A DNA stretch of 64,000 bases from Trametes villosa. Taxonomy: Eukaryota; Basidiomycota; Agaricomycetes; Polyporales; Polyporaceae. The stretch's first letter is position 1. Each line of letters begins with the position of its first letter. The stretch spans positions 372,001 to 436,000 of the forward strand of contig PUDQ02000056.1 of NCBI GenBank assembly GCA_002964805.2, given 5' to 3'. The position numbers and the translations under genes are program-made. The notes below the pieces were generated by a model. The model did not search any database. It was not told the DNA's origin and saw only the letters and a program-made list of their open reading frames with translations. This document shows positions 56,700 through 64,000 of the stretch, piece after piece.

Positions 56700-57589
56700 G
56701 GCGCGCGACGAGGAGGATTTCGGCGTTGGGCAGCGCGCCACGCGGCGCGCGCCGCGTCGGCCGCATCGGGCGCGCCCGCCAACCACGCCTCTGCGCTTTG
56801 CAACGATGTTCCCGCGACAAGACACAGGATCGCTCAGCATTCCAAATATCTGTCCAAGTCACGCCTAGCGATGAGTGGTTCAAAGCGTCGAGCAGGAGGA
56901 TCGCGCAGTCGAACGGCGAGCGAGCGATTTCAGACGAGAACCATTAAGCGCCCTTAAACTGCCGCCCGTTGCAGCGCCGGTTCCGACGTCCACTGACTGG
57001 CACTTGTCCGGTGCAGTCATCCTGGCTTAGCTGCAGACCTTCGTCTCCTCGCAATTGTGTTCGAAACTTCTCGCAAACTTTCACCAACAGCTCAGTTAAA
57101 GGTTTTAATTTGAGTGGTGGCAGGGGCAACTTCCTCTCCGAGCTTGGAAAGCAATTGGCAAGAGGTCCTAAACGATGAATTCCAACAGAGGCATCGTGGT
57201 ACGGCTACCGCACACCCTCCTGTCAACGACATATGGAACCCTAGGTACGTGATACTGCTTCTGCCTGTGTATCCGATGATCTGACGCACCCCGAGCGAGT
57301 AGGTAGACGGTATCCAGCGTTTCCCCACCCAGCCACAGCGAGCGGACCTGTCTTTGGCGACGCCGACATTATTGATTGGCACCAACGCCTATGAATACAT
57401 GTTGACGAATTCATTCTCGGTAACAGGTCGTATGCTAGGACCGAAGCTCCAGCCTTTATCTGCTTCCCGCATCCACCAGAACACGAATGCCCGCTCTGCC
57501 CCAATACGTCGGTAGCGCCCCGAATAGCCCGTCCCACACTTGAATGCCACAGCATCGCGGATGCCACCCACCAGCATCCCGTGTATAAG
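56700..57589. other. Upstream flank of MET22
   Basis: Presumed promoter of MET22, then sequence with no supported gene. Confidence 0.5.
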
Positions 57590-58260
57590 CGTGGTACCTT
57601 CGCAGCCCATCAGGTCACATGCCACTCGCTCGCACCTCTGCACCTCGGGACGTTACTTAGGTGCGACCGCGCTCCGGGAATACGTTGACGCAGGCAAGCC
57701 GGCGCCGCCTCTCCTCCTCCGGGCCCTCTCTACGGATACTCCGACGACGCCAGGTCGGTTTGTAGTGGCAGCAGCCGCTCTCCCCTCGATCGGGTACCAG
57801 CATACGAAGGTGACTCTGCGCTCGGAGTCTGATAGATTCTAGTGCTGCTGTCGTGACGTCCGCACAACATAGGGCTACAGTCTGGTGCGTGTTCATGATT
57901 CAAACCTCCGCCTTCGCAGTCCGTCAGGTCTCATGTCGCCCGCCCGCACCCCTGCAACTCGGGATGGCAAGTGCGACCGCGCCCTGGGAATACGCTCCAG
58001 CAGATGAGCCGGCGCCGTCTCTCTCTTGGCTACACTCCGTCTGCCCCGCTTCTCCGCGCTCCGGTGAGCGCTCTCGACGGATACTTTCGCGACGCAGGGT
58101 CGACCCGTAGCAGCAGAAGCCGCTGCTCGCTCCATAGGGAACTCGCATAGGAAGACGACTCTGCTCTCGGAGCCTGAAAGATCTTCATATTCAAGTTTAC
58201 GCCAGGAAGTACGCACCACCTAAGACTACAGTCAGGTGCGTGCGCATCATTCGAACCACT
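57590..58260. repeat. Diverged tandem duplication, two units of about 310-350 bp
   Basis: Unit 1 (about 57600-57900) and unit 2 (about 57910-58255) share, in order: CATC/CGTCAGGTC-CATG, GTGCGACCGCG, GGGAATACG, GAGCCGGCGCCG or AAGCCGGCGCCG, CTCTC-ACGGATACT, GAAG-TGACTCTGC or GAAGACGACTCTGC, TCGGAG-CTGA, and CTACAGTC-GGTGCGTG. Unit spacing varies because of small indels. No coding frame is shared. Confidence 0.65.
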
Positions 58261-60619
58261 GCGACCTGCGGGATACTGACCTTCGTCTTCTTCTTGCGCT
58301 GCGCAGCTCATCACACCAACCACTCTGGGTTTGGACGCTCGACAGATACGTGTTCTTGCATGTCACCGGCGAAGGCCCCTATGCGCTGAGGTGTCCGACA
58401 TGGAAGGTGGCCTCCTCGAGAACCCTACTCGTCGAAGCCCTACCACGCTTCGCGGACTCCGCAACATCTCATCTGTCACGATCGCAGGCCCTAGAAGCCC
58501 AGGACTAACTCGTCCTCTACCGCTTGAGCACGGGGCTGCCACGCACGAAGACATCCCTGTCGCCGGAAGACGTTTCAAGTGTGCGTTCTGGCCGCGAGGG
58601 AACGCGCAACGCGCGAAGGCCCTTCGGCCACCGCAAACTTCCCTCCAGTCTGAGTGAGCGCGTTTCGAACCCAAACACGGCGGCAACGTGTTTTGCCTAT
58701 CGTGGCGTACGTGCTATCGGCCGACGCTCCTGCCGCCCCAGTCCGAGCCTCAGCGGCTCAGCCTGCGCCCAAACCTCGATCCCACCCGGGTGGACGGGAC
58801 GGGACGCCTGGCGATTGTGGACGAGCGAAGGTGGCAACCCGAGGACGGCGCCACCAACAGAAATAGTCTACGTAGCGGCCACCTCGCACTGCGGCGGGCG
58901 CCACAGATCCGACCTTCCGGCCTGTGCTATGTGTTCGCACCGCGATCTTCAGGAACCCGGAGGCGCCTACATACCGAAGAGAGCCCGCCGCCGCCACCTC
59001 GACGCACGTTCTCCAACTCGCGCACCCCTCGGTCGTAGAAATTGGTGTGGTTCGTAGAGCCGAGTGATTCATTCGCTCCCGCAGCCGTCGGTACGCCCGT
59101 ACAGCATGGGCGCGATGCGCAGACTCAATGTTCCATTCCATGTGTTCTAGGAGTCCGGAGAGGGAGAACGCCTGTGTCATGGAAGAGATGCGTGACGACC
59201 GCTCCGTGGTCTTCGGGTCCCCAAAGGGTGAGAGGATTACCCTACTCCTCGTAACTCCGTTACTCCGTGTGGTGGCGCATGAGCGTTCCGGAGGGCGCGC
59301 GGAAGGTGGTTGATATCGCCCGCTGAGCCGCTCGCAGGCCGAGCTGGAACGTTGAGGCATGCCCCATTGCAAGGCGCGCCCGGTACTCTAGTGAGTATAC
59401 TGAGGGATCTCTGTTGGTGAGGTACGGCAAAATTGACGCATAGTACCCATCTAACCACCGTACCAACAGTGGCTGATACTTCAGGCGATACCATGCGGAG
59501 TGAGGGGCGAGAGGACGATATGAGCCGCTTTCTAGCAGGTGGCGGTGGTGCAAGGCATGAACGCACCGGATTGGCGCCCTTGTTTCCAGCTGCTATTATG
59601 TCGCAAAGTCCTTGCCCGAAGATCATCCATCAGGCACTGCGAGATCAGCAATATAGAAGAGCGTCGTCGTCCGGTGCGGGTTTCCGAACGAGTCGACGGC
59701 GGTTGCTACCGTCTACGCCACAGATCGATCGTGCAATGCGCATGGCTCGGATAGGTAGTCTCGTCGTCGTCCTTACAATGAACGCTGCACCGAGCCCACT
59801 TGCAGTCCCGCCACGCTGAACACACTGTCAGAGGAGGTTCTACAGATCTCGCCTACCGATACGTCAACCTAGCCGGCGGACGTTGACAGGTGCACCCCCT
59901 GGACGGCCCACAAGAGTCAACAACGTCGCGTACTGTACCCGTACCCACCGCGCGGCTCTCTCGACGAACCGCATGTGGCTGGATAGGGCGGACCAGCAAA
60001 TCAGCATACTTATCCTGCACCCCGATTGCAGGGGTGACGGCCGCGGTGTTCCGGGGAAAGTCTGGCTGCGGTTTCGAGCTCTGACATATCAATCACGCCC
60101 AGTCTGACGTTGCGTTCGCGATGAGCTGCCGCGAGAGAAACTGTGTAGAGGGCCGGGGCGCCGTTCGCACGATAGATGATGATGGCGATGGTGCGCTGCG
60201 TGCGCGGGTGCGGATGCGCGAAGCTCGAAGTGCGAGGGAATGGATCTGCGAGTTCGAAGGCGCGGGGTCGCGGGGGGGGGGTCGCGGTCGCGGTGCACGT
60301 TGCGGGCGGCCAGGCACGCGCGCGCGATGCATCAGGCGCGCCTCCACCGCTCGCGCTATAAACTGCTTAGCGGCGTACTTAATCTGTACGTCCCTTGTTC
60401 CCCAGGCCCTTTTCTTCGCCTCGAGCTCGGTTGCCGCCAGATCTCCTCCGCTCGCCCTCCGCGTTCGCCGCCCGCTATAAGAACGGCGCCCCGGCCGCTG
60501 CAGCGCCTGGCGGAGCCCCCGCTGCCCATGCTCAGGCCTGCCCCTGCTGTCCCCCCGCGACGCGTCTGAGCCTCCGCGCTCGCCTCACGCCCCAATCGCG
60601 CCCGCGCCCTCCCGGCGGC
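58261..60619. other. Long GC-rich region without a supported gene
   Basis: There are many overlapping open frames on both strands, as expected in GC-rich noncoding DNA, but no family motif or coherent splice chain. A 10-G run lies near 60270-60279. TATA-like motifs near 60357 (CTATAAACTG) and 60473 (CTATAAGAAC) precede the DUF6534 gene. Confidence 0.45.
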
Positions 60620-63097
60620 ATGGATGTCCCCGCGCAGATACCACAGATACCACCAGGCGCGATCAAGCTCGACGACACGCTCGGGGCTGCGTTTCTCGGC
60701 CACTTCGTCACCACTCTGTACGTGCAGCGCCTGGCGTGCCTCGCGCTCGTCTTCTGTGGGGCTGTGGCTTATCGCGCGGGGCGACTGGCAGGCTCTATGG
60801 CATCACGACGCTCCAGGCGTTCATGTACTACAGGCGGAACCAGAAGGATAGCAAGGCGTTGAAACTTTCGGTCAGTACAAGCAGTCCTTCCCATGTTCTA
60901 GCGAGTGCGAGGTACCGCCTCAGAAGAGAAGAAGAGGCTTGGAATGTGCGGTGTGAAGGGAGAGGATGGATCTCGATGGCGGTGGTAGCCCAGTAAGTGT
61001 GTGTCGGCGTCTCCCAACAAGCATATGCGCCGTCCTCCTCCCCGAACGCAAGTACCTTCTGGCCTGACTCTATGGCGGCAGAGACAGTGTCTACACCATA
61101 CGCTCGAACATTTCGCTAACTACTGTACTATAGGTATTCGTCATATGGTAAAGCCCGAGGTTCCGTCACGACACCACGGAAATGGATACTGAGCGTCTGA
61201 CGTGCAGGATCCTCGATAGCCTCCATGCAGGACTCATCACCGGGGCAATGTACTGGTATTGTATCACGAGCTTCACCAATCTGCGGGCAGTGCAACGACC
61301 AATATGGTGCGTAGACATATCAGTGCTGCAGTCGCGTACCGACTAAATGCGCTGTACTACCATACAGGCCTATACCGGTGAGTTTCACTGGAAAATCGTA
61401 TGCATGGCCATGAGCTAACACCTTGCTCCTGGTACGCAGACTATGATCATCGTTTCGGTAGGTTGATGACGTGACGCGGCGTGTTACACTTCTCACCCCC
61501 CACCCGTGATCATAGAACCTCAGTAACTCGATAGTCCGCACGTGAGTACCACCAGGCTACCCGCTCGCCCATCCTATGGTTCTCATCGCGAGGTGCTCTT
61601 TTGTTGTAGTATCTTCGGCTACCGTCTGTGGAAATGTGAGCCCTTCAACACCGCCCGCCTAGTCCATGCCCTCACCCCCATTGCGCCCAGTGAGCCGCCA
61701 CAAATGGATTCTGCCCGGTATCATCGTGCGTCCTACCCCCGCCCTGCGCGCAATCGGGAGCTGACCATATTTTGCATCGCCGCATCTAGGCCTTCTTCTC
61801 CGTGTTCATCTTCGGTATGTCACCGGTCCCGCGCGTCCCGTCTTCCTTCCCGTCTGACAGACGTCACGACCGGCGGCAGTGGACGCCACTTGTAGGTCGA
61901 CGTCTTCAAAATTAGCCTCACCCCCGCGCATGCTCACGCCCGAACCAATGATATTCAGACTTCTCCGTCAAACTGTGAGCGGGAGCGCCCCGCTGGTCCG
62001 TGCTCGCCGGCCCTCGATACTAACAGCGCCTTTTCACAGATACAGCATCCCGCTGTACAGCGACATCAGCCTCTTTTCTGTACGTCGCTCACTCCACCAC
62101 ACGCTGTCTTACCCTGTTCCGGTCGGTTTTTGCTGACTCTGGCTATGCGGCGGCTTGCAGTGGAGCTTGTATCTCGGCCTGTCCGTGGAGGCGACAGTTG
62201 ACTTGATAGTCGCCGTCGCGCAGTGTCTCCTCCTAAAGAGCTTCGAGACCGGGATCCGGAGGTGCGCCCGCCCCGTCCATCCCTCACTCTGGCGGCATCC
62301 AACTTAAGCTGACGTGTTTGCCAGGACGGACTCTATCATCAGGGTGCTCATCACCTATAGCATCAACACAGGGCTCCTGACGAGGTGCGTCAGCGCGGTG
62401 GCCGGCGTGTTCGGATCCGGGAGTCGACCGCTGACTTTGACGTCTCTTCCCGCAGCCTGTGTGCCATCGGCGCTCTCGTCTCGGTCAGTACACCCCCCGT
62501 CTCGTCTCAGTCTCGTCTCAGTCCACGCTCACGCCGCCTCGCATCCGCACAGTACGCCGCGGACCCGACGAAGTTCATCTACTTCGCGTTCTACTTCGTC
62601 CTCAGCAAGCGTACGTCCTCCCCTCCCCCCTTCCCCCTTCTCTCCCCGCGCCTCGCACTTCCACGTGAGGCTGACGCCGACGCGCAGTGTACGTGAACTC
62701 GCTGCTCGCGACGCTGAACGCGCGCGGGTCGCTGCTCGGCGGGCGCACGCGCGCGCCGCGCGTGAGCAAGATCGCGTTCCGCACGCCGACGGCGTCGACG
62801 GACCCGAGCAGCTCGCGCTCGTACGACCCCGCCTCGCTCGAGGCCGGGAACAACGTCGAGGTGCGCTGCCCCTCTTCTTCCCCCTCCTCCCGTCTCCCTC
62901 CTCCCGTCCCCCCATCTCCCGCGTCCCGTCTCCCGTTTCTCCGCTCGCGTGGGGCTGACGGGGCGCGTGCACTGCAGTTTACGACGGTGATCACGGGCGA
63001 CACCCCGTCGGGGCTGTGCGACGACACGGACGACATCGCGCTGGAGTGCATATGCGCGAAGGACAAGGACAGCAAGGGCGCCGAGTCCTTCCCCTAG
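60620..63097 (+). CDS. DUF6534-family multi-pass membrane protein
   Basis: Secure exons: 60620-60717, 60792-60870, 61208-61306, 62161-62261, 62325-62384, 62456-62483, 62553-62610, 62688-62860 and 62978-63097. Exons between 60871-61207 and 61307-62160 are uncertain; short pieces such as IFGYRLWK near 61610 belong there. Family landmarks are LDDTLGAAFLGHF at the N terminus, LYGITTLQAFMYYRR, ILDSLHAGLITGAMYWY, WSLYLGLSVEATVDLIVAVA, then RTDSIIRVLITYSINTGLLT and YFAFYFVLSK-LYVNSLLATLNAR. These form the seven hydrophobic helices typical of this agaricomycete family, probably at the plasma or internal membranes. The C-terminal tail is soluble and Ser/Asp-rich. Its biochemical role is unknown. Gene integrity is unproven because two junctions could not be fixed. 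Confidence 0.8.
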
Positions 63098-63469
63098 CGC
63101 TCCGCGCCCGGCGTCCCCGAAGGCGCCCCGACGCTCTGAAGCCCCGATGCCGCCCCGCCCGCTCGCCTGCTTCTCCTCGTGTCCGCCCCTCATGGCCGCC
63201 CGCGTCCCGAGTTCCGAGCGTCCGATCCCGATCCCGCACCCCGCTACGCGTTACGTCCTGCCACGCCCCGCTGCCATGAACTTTCTTGCTCGGATGGACG
63301 GGATGGATGGATGGATGGATGGATGGAAACTTGAAGTACCTTTACCGCAGCACCTATCCTACGCCTAATGTTCTTGTGTTCTGCTTTTGCATGTATCGCG
63401 CGTATGCTGTATCATACCGGCCTGGTTTGACCTCGACGCCTACGCCGGTGGTGAGGCCTCCTGCTCACC
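63098..63469. other. 3' flank of the DUF6534 gene with a GGAT microsatellite
   Basis: A (GGAT)n tract lies at 63301-63326. The preceding 100 bp resembles the minus strand near 44885-44995. Confidence 0.6.
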
Positions 63470-64000
63470 GTCGACTCCCGCACCACGCCGCAGCGCTGGG
63501 CGTCATCGGCTGCCCGAACCTGGCCGTTTCTGTAGCGGACCGCTCGGGCACGCGCGGCTGCATCTTCGTCGCCGTGCGTGCGCCTCTCGCTTGAGAGCCC
63601 CTTCTCCGCAGCTGACGATCCCGCCGCCGACGGCGGAGACATCGGACTTCCTGGAGAGCGTTGCGCAGGCGCACGCAAAGTTGAGCTTCAACGAGCGCGT
63701 TGCGCAGCTCCTGGGCATCACACGCGCGCCGACGCGGATGAAGTCCTGTGCGCTCGCGCGTGGGGACGGCGGCGCGTACCTGCGATAGCATGTCGACGGG
63801 TGCGGGGTACGAGGAGAAGATCTGGGTAATGAATCCTTCTTCACGTTCTCAGGCACTGGCTGAACTGTACCACAGGACGATGCACTGGGCGCCGTTGTGT
63901 TCGACGAGGCGGGTGGTGTCATCACCGCGGTAAAGAGAGCCCCTCGACTTCGGGCTCGAGAGCACGCTGGGCGAGAACTTCGGTGTGGTCGCCGCGAGCG
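63470..64000 (+). pseudogene. Partial duplicate of MET22, broken, running off the window
   Basis: Similarity to MET22 begins within its third exon (LGVIGCPNLAVSVADRSGTR) and continues through LTIPPPTAETSDFLESVAQA, AKLSFNERVAQLLGITRAPT and ALARGDGGAYLR, then a GYEEKIW segment. After a remnant intron comes the last-exon region (VVFDEAGGVITA, STLGENFGVVAAS). Relative to the intact gene there is a deletion of about 20-30 bp near 63585, loss of a few codons near 63740, a TAG at about 63786 and frame changes. The DPIDGT exon part is missing, so it cannot make an active enzyme. Confidence 0.85.

Noticed and set aside
58524..60480. Several overlapping 100-180 codon frames
   Set aside because: They occur on both strands at once in GC-rich DNA, with no motif, splice chain or paralogue.
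61060..61135. Frame reading CLHHTLEHFANYC in the DUF6534 region as an exon
   Set aside because: The next segment, ILDSLHAGLITGAMYWY, fits the family position better and joins in phase to a different upstream exon end.

Overview
The window looks like nuclear DNA of an agaricomycete (mushroom-forming) basidiomycete. The genes are split by many 48-70 bp GT-AG introns, the GC content is fairly high, and the gene families are fungal: FunK1-type kinases, DUF6534 membrane proteins, F-box proteins and a hAT transposase. There is no operon, Shine-Dalgarno or CRISPR signal. All exon structures below were built by hand from splice signals, reading phase and paralogue comparison within the window.

Layout. 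1-5074: two minus-strand FunK1 kinase genes of one subfamily, the first cut by the window edge. 5075-9280: no convincing gene, but one decayed copy of a promoter block. 9280-22010: two direct copies (A and B) of an unrecognised 12-exon gene family with conserved upstream and downstream flanks. Copy A carries a complete 5.0 kb hAT transposon inserted at its second 5' splice site. A C-terminal-only FunK1 gene lies between them. 22354-27046: four more C-terminal-only FunK1 genes or pseudogenes, one fused to part of an F-box gene. 27973-30997: a full-length FunK1 kinase. 31666-33784: a NUG1/nucleostemin-type ribosome-assembly GTPase. 34092-35805: an F-box gene followed by, or spliced to, a FunK1 tail. 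36535-39427: full-length FunK1. 40312-42227: copy C of the 12-exon family, on the opposite strand. 43785-44698: C-terminal-only FunK1. 45221-48062: full-length FunK1. About 49090-50150: a decayed copy of the F-box plus FunK1-tail unit. 51013-54082: full-length FunK1, an inverted near-duplicate of the one at 27973. 54700-56699: the PAP phosphatase gene MET22/HAL2. 57590-58260: a diverged tandem repeat. 60620-63097: a DUF6534 membrane-protein gene. 63470-64000: a broken MET22 duplicate running off the edge.

Overall this is a fast-evolving accessory region in which only NUG1 and MET22 are clear housekeeping genes. The theme is repeated duplication, truncation and fusion of FunK1 kinases. A phase-0 intron just before the P+1 loop (GTWQFMS) recurs as the point where truncated genes begin. 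Several truncated genes share promoter sequence with full-length kinases, so they may be expressed. The most novel items are these catalytic-domain-free FunK1 genes, their two-way fusions with F-box genes, the unknown 12-exon family with its mobile-looking promoter block, and the hAT element with a second predicted gene.
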